A stretch of DNA of 64,000 bases from Sipunculus nudus (GCA_026874595.1 CM049306.1:98757642-98821641), one strand, 5' to 3'. Positions 11,896 to 24,957 are shown, counted from the stretch's first letter. Program-made: numbers and translations. Notes: a model not told the origin generated them from the sequence alone.

Positions 11896-12848
11896 AAATA
11901 GTGATATTAGCATATACTGACCTTGCCCTCTACATTATACCACCCTATTACCTGTAGGTCAAACTTTTAACACGTTCGTATATTTAAATTGTAATTCATG
12001 TAATTTTTTTACTTAATTAAAAATGTTGAATAAATAGATTTAAATCCTTTAATATAAATGAGGTTTCTGTTGCAATTAATACGCACAATTTGGCTAAGTT
12101 TAGCAATTTTGTTAAACCTAGTTCATGATCAGTACAACATAAACCTAGTTCTGGAAGATTCATATTCAGTAGTTAAAGACACTATCTTTTCGTTTAATTA
12201 TAAATTTCACACAAGATTTAAACAAAAAGTGTAATAAACAACTTCATGTTAAGCACAGGTTTTAAAGAAAAACAAGGTTTGAATAATCCTGAACACACAA
12301 AAATATTAAAGCAATGTTTGGTGCAATTTAGTGTAATTAAATATGATCAGTTCCTGTTCAACACAACATAAACCAAGTAATATGTATGTGTACTACTATC
12401 TGCATATCTTTTAATTATACAATGTATACATTGTCCATCTTGCTTGTAACAGTCAAGTTGAACCTATTTATATTAATCAAAACACTAAGTCGTGTGGTGT
12501 TTACATGTGTCTTCCACCAATTAAATACATCTTTTAGATTGGTCACTATTATTTAGGCTGTTGCTATATTAAATTTTAATTGTATCACTTTATGTAGGAA
12601 TTTCTACAACTTTGAAAATTCGCATAGATCCGGAAATCTGCAAAATTAAAAAAAGGATTTTCATAAAATGTGACAGAAGGAAACTGCTTGATTTTAAATT
12701 GACAATGACCTAGTTGTTTTGGAAATAAAAAACTTCTGCTTTTTACGTAGTTTATTGTTAATATGAAGATTATTTTTGTAGAGAAACATCCTGACTGGTG
12801 ATTTTGGTAGAGCGAAACAATATATTTGTTCATTTATTTTTTTTTCAG

Positions 12849-13417
12849 GATAAAAGAAAACAGCACTTGGAAGTGTTTGCTTTTATGCAGTTTGCGAAAA
12901 AACGTATTTCCATTTGTACATCATATATATGGTCACGTTGAAATATTTTGTCAAACCAATGGTCAAATATTTCGACACCCTTTGTCGAAAGCTATAAAAG
13001 GACTGGATTGTTGGAGAAAGTATATCACCGTGTAATACATCTTACAACCCAATACTAGTTAGCATTTTCCATTGATGGTACTCGTAAGGAATACTTTTTA
13101 ACTTATACGACTTGTTCCACAAAAAAAATATTATATTAAAATAGTCATAATTTAATTTACAATCCAAAACTAGACTGCTGATGGGTAATGTGATAAAATG
13201 TACACGTAACTGTTATTTATTTTGTTCACAATTCTACACTGTAGCTTGAGCTGCTAAAGCAAAGGACACTGCATGCATAAAATGTGACAATAATACTTAC
13301 ACCGTACTCACGTGTGTCGCGCCTATACTTCCCTTTTTTTATAAGTAAAGTAACCGTTAGAAGACTGTCAAAACATACAATAATTCGGTTCTTCAGAAAC
13401 ATACATGATACACACAC

Positions 13418-13471
<54 letters not shown>

Positions 13472-13708
13472 AATAACGTTCAAACTGATGCACGACTGAT
13501 TGACAAGCAGAACTAATAATTTTTCTGTAGGAAAATATTATAAATCTTTATGATTTGATGACAATTAAGTTCGTCTGACTACACCTGATTTTCAACAGAC
13601 GTGGAAGGATGATTATATGACATGGAACCCGGTATACTATAACGGCACAGAATACTTCACCATCTTGCCGAATCAACTGTGGTTACAGGTAGTCTCCTTG
13701 CTTACCAA
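12849..13708 (+). pseudogene. nAChR-like relic with exons 3 and 4 only
   Basis: Two pieces in the right order and spacing match family exons. At 12849-12893, after TTTTTTTCAG, 15 codons read DKRKQHLEVFAFMQF, matching the 45-nt exon 3 (DERRQELKVFGILEV in gene C), but the GTAAG donor is replaced by GCGAA. At 13599, after TTCAACAG, the frame reads TWKDDYMTWNPVYYNGTE, matching exon 4; past LPNQLW it diverges (LQVVSLLTK in place of PDIVLTN) and no proper donor is seen. Exons 1, 2, 5 and 6 were not found nearby. I infer a decayed duplicate. Confidence 0.75.
13421..13469. repeat. (TA)n microsatellite in relic intron
   Basis: Pure TA run between the two relic nAChR-like exons. Confidence 0.95.
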
Positions 13709-13956
13709 ACAACTTCATAAAGGGCCTGTACGCCCGATGTACACTTCTGTGACCATTGTGGAGAACTAACTAAGTTTTCTTACTCCTTGAAAGTCTCAAA
13801 TATAGAGAAAAAGGCGTAAAAAATTCTTTAAAAAAAGTCCAGATTGCGCCAAGAGTCTGCTGGAACTGATGAACTCTATGATGAATATGCAAAGAATCAT
13901 GGTGATCAATGCATTATTTGTTCAGAAACTGGAACTTTTGCATCAATTTTTTTAAA

Positions 13957-14165
13957 ATTCTTAGGGGTAATTCTGAGCCCCATAGCTCAAAGCATATGGG
14001 TAACAGCGACCTAATTTCAGGTTTCCAAGGAAACTTTCCATAGATCTCCATCGATGTCAACATAGAAGATTCCAGGTCCAGCGGTTACGATTTGTTACCG
14101 GTTAACTGACAGACAGACGGACAGACAGACGAAGGACAAAGAGTGATTGCTATAGCTTAGTTGAC
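13957..14165 (-). repeat. Single monomer of the CGTCCGTC-associated satellite family
   Basis: On the - strand the words GTCCGTCTGTCTGTC, GGTAACAAATCGTAACC, GGAAACCTGAAATTAGGTC and GAGCTATGGGGCTC appear in the same order as in the array at 34390-36280. This is an isolated dispersed copy in the opposite orientation. Confidence 0.8.
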
Positions 14166-14569
14166 TTTGGCTATATGAAAATAAAATAGATGATGCAGTC
14201 TGCAGGAGTGGAAAGCAGTTGTCACAGTGGTTTTTGCAGGGTCGGATGCCCTTGAGTATTTGATAATGGCCCATATGGTTTTGCTGCCGCATGCCTAGTT
14301 AAACAGTATGGTAAATATGTATGCTATATTACAGCACGTCAGAATATCCCGTTCGTGTCTGTGTGAGAGAGAAGAATTTAAAGTTACAAAGTGACCGTAG
14401 CACTTCATTAGCCTCACATATATGCCTTGAGACATCGCACAATCATTATCTAAACCATTCTTTTATTTTTTAAGAAAAAATATGTTCTGCCTGCTGATGT
14501 GTTACACTTCAAAAAGTGGGGGTTAGTTGCCGTTTCAAAGAAGATGCGACATGTCTCACTTTATAATAT

Positions 14570-14700
14570 GTTTTAGATAGAAACATGTTTTAAACATGTG
14601 GTACGGCACTTTAATTTATTTTAAGTCGTGAGATGCTTTAACATGTTTGACACACGTTTTAAAACATGTTTTGCTCCTAATCAAATCGAACGGGTGGGAT
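14570..14700. repeat. Cluster of AAACATG/GTTTAAA words
   Basis: Dense short words such as AAACATGTTTTAAACATG and CGTTTTAAAACATG, many in both orientations. A similar but longer cluster is at 17440-17850. The pair may be subterminal arrays of one larger element; no matched termini were proved. Confidence 0.35.
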
Positions 14701-14801
14701 TTTTCGGTGTTTTAACGGACACTTTATGACGGAAACGCGCGTTTAACGGAATGGATTGAAGGACAAGCTATAGTACAGTGGAAAACTGCCTGTGATTGAA
14801 T

Positions 14802-14892
14802 ATGGAAGGAAGTAAGGAATGGTCAGTGGACGAAGTCGTAGCATGGGCTTAACGCATATTCAAAGTGGAAGAAGATGCATGCAGACTGAAAG
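14802..14892 (+). pseudogene. SAM-domain-like first-exon fragment with internal stop
   Basis: From ATG 14802 the frame reads MEGSKEWSVDEVVAWA, a TAA stop, then RIFKVEEDACRLK and a GGTTAAT splice-donor-like junction at 14892/14893. The pattern W-S-V-x-x-V-x-x-W followed by an acidic helix is that of the start of a sterile alpha motif (SAM) domain. The stop falls where the helix continues. No second exon was found. The similarity is short, so this is a plausible relic and not a certain one. Confidence 0.4.
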
Positions 14893-16543
14893 GTTAATTA
14901 CCGCTGTTCACTCCATAACCTCTATTATCACTCAGTCATAACCATTCAATTGACTCATAATGCATGAAATGAAAAAAAAACATGCATGGCAAACATTTGA
15001 AACAAATACATGTATATCATTGTTTTTCAGCTGCTTATAACTAAGTATATGTCATCTGAGTACCAGCGATGACCCTGCGTCCGTTGTCCGTCCGTCTGCT
15101 TGCCGGCGCGTTTGAATACTGTTTGACTTACAGATTTAAATTCCACATATAGTACACACAGTTATAGTCTCTTCAACTGCCCCTGTACAGCTGTTTTGTG
15201 CTGACTGATTGGTAAGGCAAACGAGCCCAATATATTTGCACCAGGTGTAGAATGAGGAAAATGATATATAATTGATGTGGAAAACATTGATTTACATGAT
15301 GTGATTTTCCTGCAAACAAGTTAAAACATGATTGGAAAAGAAAGCCAAGACTTGGCGACATTTTTCATAACCCCATAAAATGGACATAGCGGACTGTGAG
15401 AGAACTGTGTGGACGTCATTATAGGATTTAACTTGTAAAGGAGGCACCCATAAGTACTGGACCAAGGGGCATAACCAAGATTTTTGGAAGGTTGGGTTCA
15501 CTGTTACACCAAGGGACTAATACCCTTCCAGAGATCCACAATATCCAGAAGAGAAAAATTACACTTAGGGAATTGTGAGTAAAAAATACACGAATTTCCC
15601 TCATTCCAGGCATTAGTCAAGTACAATGCATCTCTACCTCAGTACAAGTAGGCTACTTTGGAACTGTTGATGTACAAATTCAAGTACATGATTTTTAATG
15701 CACTCGAGTACAAGTACAGGGGTCTGTATTTAAGTACAAAGCCTTTCATTGTGCAAGAACAAGATAAACTATCTGAGTATTTATTTGTATACGTTTTACC
15801 TATATTATATACACAGTCATATGTTTGTAGTCTGGGCTAAAGATTTGCATTGATTTATTGTAAATAATTTATAGTTTTGCATTATAGTTTAATTGATTTA
15901 CCTAAATAGCCTCATGAGACTCCCTCTTAGGGTAAAATGCATTCCTTTGATGCCACTAGGAATTGTACTAATCTTCTCTGATTTTAACATGACATTACCC
16001 ATCTATTCAAAATTCAAATAAAAGGAATTATTTAAAATGTCTATTTCACTAATTATACTGAAAAAGACAACTTAAAAATAAATCCTGCATGGCAAAATGT
16101 TTTAAACCATAAACAGAACAGAGGTAAAGTAATTATGATTTTTCATGCCATTATGATTTTTAACCCATTTCATATGACAAAGCAGACTGGCAGTCTCTTC
16201 CAATTTACCTTGATACCAATATATTCCTGCAGACCTTCTCATTTCTGTATAAAGGTACATTTTGTTTGATGTTATTAGTTTACATTATAAGAAGAAAAGA
16301 TTGAAATTCTCACCTATTATAATCAATATATATTAGCAGCTTCCTTAATAAAATTTTCAGGTATTATGAAGCACTTTAAAATATCACGATCTGGTAGGGT
16401 TTGATCATTGTTGCCTCCCCCCCCCCTAACGAAAGCTGATAAATGCTTGACAGAACCCTCCTGTACCTCTGTTCTTACAGGAGGGCAAACATACTCATTC
16501 CATACACCTTAGGGGGCTTTACTTTAATTCCTTATTTTTGGCG

Positions 16544-16582
<39 letters not shown>

Positions 16583-17439
16583 TATATATACATTTAAATA
16601 TGACTTGCTGAGGGCTAATTGATAATTAGTGATTTACTGTTGAAGTTTTCCATTTATTAAACATCTTAGCAGAGAGTGGAGAAGAAAAAAAATGCGGCAA
16701 AAAAATTCTTTTTTTTTTTTAATTTTAATTTGGATTTTCAGTTAAACATGAATTGAAGTTATAGGCTCATTGAATGAAAGAACCTCAGTAAATATTATAC
16801 ATACATAATTACATATATATAATAATCCAAAAAATTCTATGAATATAAACAATTCTATAAATTGTTGAATAAAAACTTGGTAGACAAGAATATGAAAGAG
16901 AGAAAAAAAAGAACGAAAAAACACTTTAAGATATTCTCATGCAGTTTAATATTACTTCATTAAACAATGGATCACTGGGGGCTTAAAATAGTGTGCCTTT
17001 AAAAACTGATATTTTTAAATGTTTCAAAATCATGTAAAAATAAACGAAATTTTCAAAAAATGTATACTGTAAGAGAGATTACTGTAACAGGTTTAAATTA
17101 ATGTATTCTTTATGGGGTTTTATATGTATATAACCACTTTTGAATTGGATTTAAATATTAGGGTTTCATGCAGTGTTGTTAAATTAAAGTTTTTTTTATT
17201 TGTAATCTAAGCGAGTGTGGTGTTCCAGGTGAAGTAAAAGGGCCACAGAGTTATAGATTGAAAGAAACTGTAATTTTATTTCGTTTTAATAATGTTTCAT
17301 ACTGAAATTCAAAGTTTCAGATTTCAGTAAATCATAACTTCGTAACTTCAAAATATTCCTTATGTGTCTTCCCACATGTAGCTCACTTCAAGAATAAGAT
17401 CTAGAAAATCATGAAACATTTAAACCAAATTTCAACAAG
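14893..17439. other. Intergenic, no gene recognised
   Basis: Holds a CGTCCGTCTG-type dispersed repeat fragment near 15075-15110, a short C run near 16419, a (TA)n tract at about 16545-16590, and A/T homopolymer runs. Overlapping short minus-strand frames at 15173-15613 have no recognised motif. Confidence 0.5.
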
Positions 17440-17850
17440 TAATGTTTCTCATTGTGTTCAGTTTAAACTGTATACAAAGCAACTGGTATAATGGTAAAAC
17501 ATGTTTTCCATTGAAAACAAGTTTAAAAAATTGGACAAAAAGGCGTTTCAGGATATAAAGAAGTTTAAAGTTGAAACAGGTTTAATAGTATTTTAAAACG
17601 TGTTCAGAGGTGTTTTGCCGGAAAACATGTTTCAATACCCAAAATGTGAAAATAAACGTGTTTCAAATAACAATACCGTTTGACAGGAAAAAGCTATGAA
17701 ACGCGTGATATAGCTTAACATGTTTAAGTTCTATTTGAAATATGTTTACAGCTATTTGAAACACATTTTACAATGAAATATGTTGAGAATATTGTGACGT
17801 GTTTCAACAAATGTGATGAACAGGCGTTTCAAATTAATGCACGAAACATG
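17440..17850. repeat. Array of GTTTCAA/GTTTAA words, both orientations
   Basis: Irregularly spaced GTTTCA, GTTTAAA and their complements (TGAAAC, TTTAAAC) recur at least fifteen times in 400 bp, often with ACGTGTTTC or ACATGTTTC context. Such clustering is typical of subterminal regions of some DNA transposons, but I could not define termini. Confidence 0.4.
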
Positions 17851-19104
17851 TCTCCACCTTTTAGAGTAGCTGCAATTATAATCAACATTAGTACAGCTTT
17901 TTCTATCTCTCACACCCACACGCACACACTCAAATCAGAACATATTTTTCATATATAACTTTTTTGCCGTTTTTCGGTGTAATATAAGACTCCAGGGGTT
18001 GCCATTATTAGAGATGTGGTCCCAAGGACCTATCCTGACGAACAATGGACTAGTCCACAGACAAAACATATTAATAAACAGAGTTAGCAGTGTAAAATAC
18101 ACAGCAGCAGTGAGGGGCGCGACCTTTCGGAGTCACCATATCCAACTTGATATTTTATAAAATCTGGTCAGCTGCAGACAAAGAGCATAAATGTTCTGAC
18201 CTTGACCCAGAAAGTGTCCCAGATTGCTCATCTAACTCATATCGCAAGCCCAGCGAATGAACAAAAAAACAACACGCAGGAATACATACGGTTTCTACTT
18301 CAGTAGTTAAGTCAGAGGATGTTTGCATTTTGACCGTATCCTGATATATAATTTCCTCGACGGATTTACAGGAACACCGTGAACTACTACATAGCACTTT
18401 TCCTCAGAAGCGAGGGGCGCTCGCTTTGATATGGGGGACAAATTGGACTCGATTTGAAGCTGAGCTTGGAGACCCCTGGTGGACACTTTTGCAACCATGC
18501 AAATTATTATTTGGATAATTCGTCATGCTTCCTGTTCTTCATCCTCACTTCATAATAAAATTAACAATTGATATATCATACAATAAAACATTAATGTATA
18601 TTTTCAGGGCAATTCAATCATAAAGATATTTACAAAATATAAATGAGTTATACTTCATAAATAATTGACACACAATGCATATTCATTTAATTATTGCAAT
18701 AGGGAACTTGAAATTCCAACGCAAATCGCCTTTTAAATACCCTGAAATTTCGTTTCCTAGAATAACAAATACTAGATCTGTAGCGCTGACATATTATATA
18801 TACACGAAACCGGCAAATAGATATATCAAGATAAGCCATGAAAACTAACCACTATAGTAATTTAACTTGATTGGCTTTGTATCAGTTCATACAAATATCA
18901 TGAATATTAAGCAATAAAAAAACACTCTATGACTTTGGTTAAATACTTCATCAATCTCTTTCTTTCTTAGTTACAAAAACTTACAGAAAAATTATATTAT
19001 TTTACTATTTTACAAAAAAAGAGGCTTTACATAGTATACAGGTATATATATCCAGACTGGTAGATTTCAGCATTAGTCAGTCCAACATATGTACAGCCTT
19101 TCGA
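17851..19104. other. Intergenic downstream of gene B; holds a short dispersed repeat
   Basis: About 18395-18500 is related, in inverted orientation, to 28617-28700: CCACCAGGGGTCTC-AAGCTCAGCT is shared on opposite strands. In both copies one frame stays open and reads STRGL-x-AQLQ, so the shared part may once have been coding. Nothing else recognised. Confidence 0.45.
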
Positions 19105-19110
19105 TTTATT
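19105..19110 (-). terminator. Candidate polyadenylation signal for gene B
   Basis: TTTATT on the + strand is AATAAA on the - strand, about 220 bp past the gene B stop codon. It is the first canonical hexamer noticed downstream; the motif is common in AT-rich DNA. Confidence 0.3.
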
Positions 19111-19326
19111 CCTAGAGATTTCAGAAATTATGGAAAATAAAATCATTGATTTTGCTTGGTCCTATAGCAAACGGGAGTAGCGGAACTGCAATTGATAACG
19201 CTGTTTACCAGTCCCACCAAGCGCAAAATACTCGAATTCCAGGCTGGACACTACATGCCTGCAAAGCCGCATTCAAGGTTAAAATCCCAGTAGTTAACGT
19301 GTGGTTTAATTGTTGCATGTTATTCA

Positions 19327-22300
19327 TTAATCTTCATACATGTTATTTTGTGTCCCAAGGAAAACACAAAACATTACCACAAGACTTATTGCATACAGTC
19401 CACAAAAGAAGCGGTCCAGGACAGCTGCCACAGCCTTCCATTCTTCACAGACCTCCTCGTCTTTCTCACTTTTCTCCAGGTGATGCATCATTTTCTTGAC
19501 ATGGTTCAAAATCTGTCTCAATATGCAGGACATGTTATTATCAGAACTCTTTTCACCTTTGCCCTTTTCCGGATACTCAGCATCTTCTTCCAGGGATGCT
19601 CTCTCAGTTTTCGATTCCGGATTTGTTTTGTTTTTATCTTCTTTTACCGAATAAAACACGATTTTTCCAATAATATCGAGTATGGTTAAGCGCAGCCATC
19701 TTGGAACACGTGACTTTGGTCCGTGGTGGTGCACTCGTAAGATGAACACCGTCATCACAACGGATACCGCCGTCATTACCATCGCTACGGTCAGAAAAGT
19801 AACTGAAAATGTAATAAATAGAATATAAAATTCTATCGGGAGCTCACATTTAGGTAAGTGATAATATTACCACCGTCAAATGTTTATTACAAGAGGAATA
19901 ATGCAATGAACGTATATAAATCTGACATGGTCGCATAAAGGTACGATACAGATAAAAACCTTAGTGCGTTTCTACGCTTAATGCATGTCACTACAATGAT
20001 ACAGTAGACATAGACGGGATGATTAAATAGTATAACTGCCGACTCATTGATGAAATATAGCAAGTTAGTTATGGGGAAACTCCATTTTTATTCAAGACAT
20101 CTTAAAACCCCGAAACTGTTGCTATTCTAGCTTTTGTCGAAAACCAGTCACTGTAAATTTGACGTTTGATATAACGAATCTGAACTTTTAGAAAAATTTT
20201 TTTCCTACGCAAGGAGGGTATGGGTTTATCCCAGTTTTTGTGTTTGTTTAAACCTAACTCACGCAGTCATGAATTATCAGGGCAATTTTGGAATTGGCCT
20301 ATGGAGAATCGATTATATTTAGTTGTAAATCTGGCAATTGTTCCGCAATATGGAACTTCATAAAGGAATATTAACAAATGTACAATCACTAATGCACGAA
20401 TAAACCGGAAAATATTGGCTCAATAAGTGAATGAAAGCATGGCTTTGGGACCACCGCCTGGGCGGAGGCTTGCATTCCTGAGAATGTAGATTTCTAGTTA
20501 ATTAATAAATTACATATTAGAACACCTCACCAAGAATAGGAATGTGGTCGGAGGTTTTCGGCAGATTCTCTGCAACCAACAGCGAGAATACTGAATACGA
20601 CAGAAGGACAGTCACTCCTAATGAAATCTTCTCTCCAGCGTCAGGCGGCAGACAGAAAACAAATATTGACAGCAACGACATCAGGATCGATGGTGCCACG
20701 ATGATCACCATGTAGAAAGTGTATTTCCTCTTGAGTTGAATTACGGCGATGACACGTTTGAAGAATGTACCCTGTTGACCGAAAAATGTGTTATTCTCTA
20801 AATTAGTCATAAGTATATCCCATTCTCCGTTGGGAGAGTAGATTGGCATATCTATGTCCGACGAGCCATTGACTAAAACTACTTGACGCCCATCATAACT
20901 CCAGTTGATAAAAATGAGCTTGCATGTTTGTGTGTCAAACGGGTAGGCTTTCAGGTAAAGCTTGCAGCTAACACTCATGTGACCAGCTGGATTCCAACGA
21001 ACCTGACCATGGCTGTAAACAATCATGTGGAACCTCTCGTAGTAACTGTAATCGTACATTTTGGCGGCACTGCAAAGAGACCTCTGAAAATTTGATATGA
21101 CGCAGCAATACTCCAGTTGTTATATCATGTTTTTTTTATTTCAGACCCTTTTAGTCTTCAAGTGTGTAGACGCTCTGCCTTTATTCGGATGGACATCTGG
21201 AGATATGACAATTTAACTATTTTAAAAAGCAGACGCTTTAAATGACAAAATCCAGTGAATGAAATATTATTGAGGGCATTAATATACGAAACATGAAGAA
21301 TCATTTCTTGCTTTAATAATTGTGTCTAAGAAAAGCAAATACAACAAAAGGTGTTTATATTGTTTATTGCATGGCATTTCGCACCGAAGATTTTAAATAA
21401 GGATTTTCACAGAATTTAACCAACCTGTTAGACAGTACAATGTCCGGCGTCCACAGCTGACCAGCCGGAACGGTAATCTTTTGAGTACCGTTATAGTTGG
21501 CTGGATTCCACGTCATATACTCATCTTTCCACGTCTGCAGACAGGATGATGAATGTTTATACAAAAAAGAATAACCTATGTATGTCTTAATTAAAATGTC
21601 AATATTATAAACTCTGAACCACCATAGCACACAATGTGAATGCAATCGCTGTTTAAAGTTTTCGTGTCCAATGTAGCTCAGCAGGTAAAAAAATGTCTCA
21701 GAAACATAATTACATACATTCCAGAATGATACATATTATAAAATGTATGTGTTTAGTTGTCAGGATCTCTCGCCTAAACGTGATATTCTCAAGTTTCAAA
21801 TAAACATGAATTAAAAAAGCGTCCGATTTAGGCACGCATACCCTGCGCGGGAGATCGTGTTCAACGTTTGTGCATTACAATGTTTATTTAACCTATGTTA
21901 TATTGCACATTCAGGTAAGGATAGTTTATAACCAGTTGATTGTTTCTATTATTTTCTTTTGTATATTAATATGTGGTATCATGTATCATTGTTAGTGTGG
22001 GACCTTAAGTTAGAGAACCCAGGTATTTTATTTGATGTTGATTTCATCACCGTCGAAATTCCGTGAGAATTTGTTCGTGCCGGTCTTAGTCTAGTCGGTT
22101 TCCTGTAATAACATCATTTGCTTTGGACTTCAAAGGCAACACACCTGCATACTTGATTTCTTCCATACTTGAGTTTTTAAAGGCGTGTCTATTTTAGTAT
22201 TCTTGCATTGATCGACAAGCCACATCACATTAAAGGCGATAGGCTAAGAGTGGTCAAGATGTGTGACGTAAGCGTCAGTTTATATACTGCAAACGCGAAA

Positions 22301-24491
22301 GTTAAGGCACAATTTCCTAAGTCAGTGCGCTGGATGGTGTAATCTGACAGTTTATCGGTCCAGGGGAGGGTCCAAGATTGTCTGTGAAATGATCAGCTTG
22401 ATGTATAGTGTGTCAGAGTCTGCGTGCGACCAGCGTAAACAACAGACTTGAGAGTTGTGTTTATAGCAGGAGTTGGTTCTTTTGTGGTGAAGACAAGTTA
22501 ACAGGCAAAGACAATTGATACGCTGATCGGTGTGAATAGTACCGAATACTTTCATGTGCAGTGACATATTCAGGTACAGATTACAGATTATACCCAGGGT
22601 GTTTATACAGTACAGAGATGGTCTGGGAAAGATGCTATAGAGAAGGGTGTATTTCTATCTGTCAGTGATTCAGAGACGCGGGAAATTCAAGTATAGAGAC
22701 TGTGTCCAGCCAGTGAGTTGTTTAACGGCGAGAAGCGCTTATGCGTGGTGTGTACAGTAGTAAACCGATCACGTGACTAGCGGCTTTGGTGCCAGGTTTA
22801 GTGCTCAGGGCGAGTGTCAGGATTACACAGGACTCTGTGAATTTGTATAATCTTATTGACTCTATGGATTATTGCATCTTGCGCATGGAACTTCTCTCCA
22901 GAAAATAGTTAGTCTGATTTTATTTAATTTTTATTGTATGTTAGACTGGTCTTTCTTGTCTTATTGAATGTATGTGCGAGCTACAGCCGGTTACGTTCAG
23001 CTTTATTAAGAACCTGGGAAGTCCATTCCTTCAAGGGTGTGACACCGTTGCTTCGCGCAGGATAAACAATATTGATATTATATAGATTATTGGGAGGATA
23101 CTTTAGAAATTGTAATTGCAAAGGTACCTTAAAGGAATGAATAGATTTATTTTTCCAATCAGTAAAAAGTTGGGTTTCCTCGGAAAAAGGATCATATATG
23201 AATCTATGTTTTACGAATAAGCAATACTATGGATCTGAGGAACTGATCATACTTTCTTATTACTTTTTAAATGCTTTTGAACATTAAGTGTAGCTGAGGC
23301 AAACGTTTTGTATTTCTGATTTATGTATATAAACAATTTGCGGTATGAATTCAGAATGTGACATGATTACAAGTAAAGATAACATTAAATTAAACTAAAT
23401 ATATGTAACATTAGGAGCATATTTGGTGGCTGCAAGTCCCGAGCAACTGGTAATCAATGACCAATCAGAACACCAACTTGTATGGTGCTTCGTGTAACTT
23501 TTGTAGAAAAAAGTTTTAGTGAAATCTCATGACATAATTTTGTTTCTTTTCGCATTCTTATTGTGAAGGTAAAGCTAAAGCGGCATGCTGTTCAGCTGAG
23601 CGTCATGATCCGTGGGTAACTTTTTTTTTAGAAATATACTTTTGTCTAATTTTGTGACATATCGTAGTTTCTTTTCGCATTTTTAGAATTTTACATAACG
23701 TCTTATTTAACCTTTGCTTTAATTGTGTTAGTGATACAAGATTTTCAAGGCCTTCGTCTCAGTTTTTATAGCAGCCTTGACTATCACTAAGACTCAAAGG
23801 CTCAAATGTGTTTTCGACCCATTTTTTTTTTTTGCATAAAACATATCACCGTGCTCTAATCTCAGATTTCCCGAAGGTCTGTTTGACGTCATAGCTCAAT
23901 TTTACATTTTTGTGCAATTTTTTACCAAGTAACGAAACAGCAAGAGGGTTAAGACGACATCTACCATTCCGACTTATCAGTATGGGAGATCAGGATTTCG
24001 TATCTCATGAAGGCATGATATTTTTCGCGATGAGGCCCTACCCAGGACAAGCCCTCTGAAGGCTTAACTGGAAGTCTCCCGCCGGAGGTCGTGTTTTACT
24101 TACACAAGAGTGCGCCTTTAGTGGGTTCTTTGGGGTTTTGACCCAGCAGTAAGAATGATTGCATATCGCGAACACACATGTTCGCGGTACACCGAGTCTG
24201 TCTAACTGGGTGCTACTAGAATAATCGTGGCTACCGCACTATCAAATAACTCGAAACCGAATTCTGCAGATGTACACATACTTAGTAAGGTAGTATTAAA
24301 AAGAACGGTTATCTCCACAAAATATGTAAAAGGAATATTATTTTGTCTGTGGGAAATTTTTTTTTTGTTCCATCAAACTGACATTTATTCAATACATTAC
24401 GAATTTTAGGCCTAAAATGAATATCAACACACAGTCAAGTACTTACCAGCTGAAGAATTGCAAAGATTTTCAGTTCCTCCTTTCTCTCGTC
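19327..24491 (-). CDS. nAChR-like subunit, intact exons 3-6 (gene B)
   Basis: Exons on the - strand: 24491-24447 (DERKEELKIFAILQL), 21534-21425 (TWKDEYMTWNPANYNGT...WTPDIVLSN), 21069-20531 (Cys-loop to TM2) and 19802-19327 (TM3, cytoplasmic loop, TM4, stop). All have AG/GT boundaries and the same lengths as genes C and D (45/110/539/476). The Cys-loop is C-KLYLKAYPFDTQT-C, TM2 is GEKISLGVTVLLSYSVFSLL, and TM4 follows CEEWKAVAAVLDRFF. Loop A has Ser where ACh-binding subunits have Tyr, and there is no vicinal Cys pair. Exon 2 upstream is frameshifted and no exon 1 was found, so the locus is either a recent pseudogene, a gene with an undetected alternative 5' end, or carries an assembly error. 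It is the most diverged of B, C and D and faces the opposite way. Its 2.9-kb intron 3 (21535-24446) holds no recognised gene. Confidence 0.75.
24167..24186. repeat. Short perfect hairpin
   Basis: CGCGAACA and TGTTCGCG, 8-bp arms around a 4-nt loop, lie in a GC-richer patch (about 23980-24220) in gene B intron 3. Function unknown. Confidence 0.5.
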
Positions 24492-24662
24492 CTTGAAATG
24501 AAAGATGTAGACATGTTAATTCAAATTAATATCATGGTTTGCCAGAATCAGTGTTTGTATATTATATTTATATGAATATGAAAGTTTATATTTGTATTTT
24601 CTAAATCTATTAAGGAGCACCAAATCGCGGTTATTTACAGTATCTCAAGTAACATTTCTTAC

Positions 24663-24791
24663 AAATTCTGATATTGACGTAACGGAAACGTTGAGTGTGA
24701 CCGTGATGGCCTCCGAGACGTTAACTATCGGCCTGACTCTCGTAGGTACCCATCAAATCGGCCATCAGGCGCCTCTCTCCGCTCTGCTCAA
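24663..24791 (-). pseudogene. Gene B exon 2 with 5-nt deletion
   Basis: After TTTCAG the - strand reads VEQSGERRLMADLMGTYES, then shifts frame and meets TAA eight codons past MADLMG. Compared with exon 2 of genes C and D (134 nt), this exon is 129 nt: five bases are missing after TACGA, within the codons for YDKRV. Acceptor and GAATTT|GTAAGA donor are intact. It therefore looks like the true exon 2 of gene B, broken by one deletion. Confidence 0.8.
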
Positions 24792-24844
24792 CTGAAAGTC
24801 AAGAATACACATATGTATTTATATATTTTATTGAAGCTTAATAT

Positions 24845-24957
24845 CTGTTCAGACAGAACGGAGAAGTGAGTGTGACCGTGATTGCTTCAGAGACGTTAAC
24901 TTAAGGTCTGACTCTCTTGTCGTACCGTATTCATCGGCAAGCTCCGCTCTGCTCAGT
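24845..24957 (-). pseudogene. Second, decayed exon-2 copy upstream of gene B
   Basis: The - strand matches family exon 2 from TGAGCAGAGCGGAG to ACGGTCACACTCA, including TACGACAAGAGAGTCAGACC (which keeps the five bases missing at 24663-24791). It has a deletion near its start, an in-frame stop and other indels, and no AG acceptor. An exon duplication followed by decay is inferred. Confidence 0.7.
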
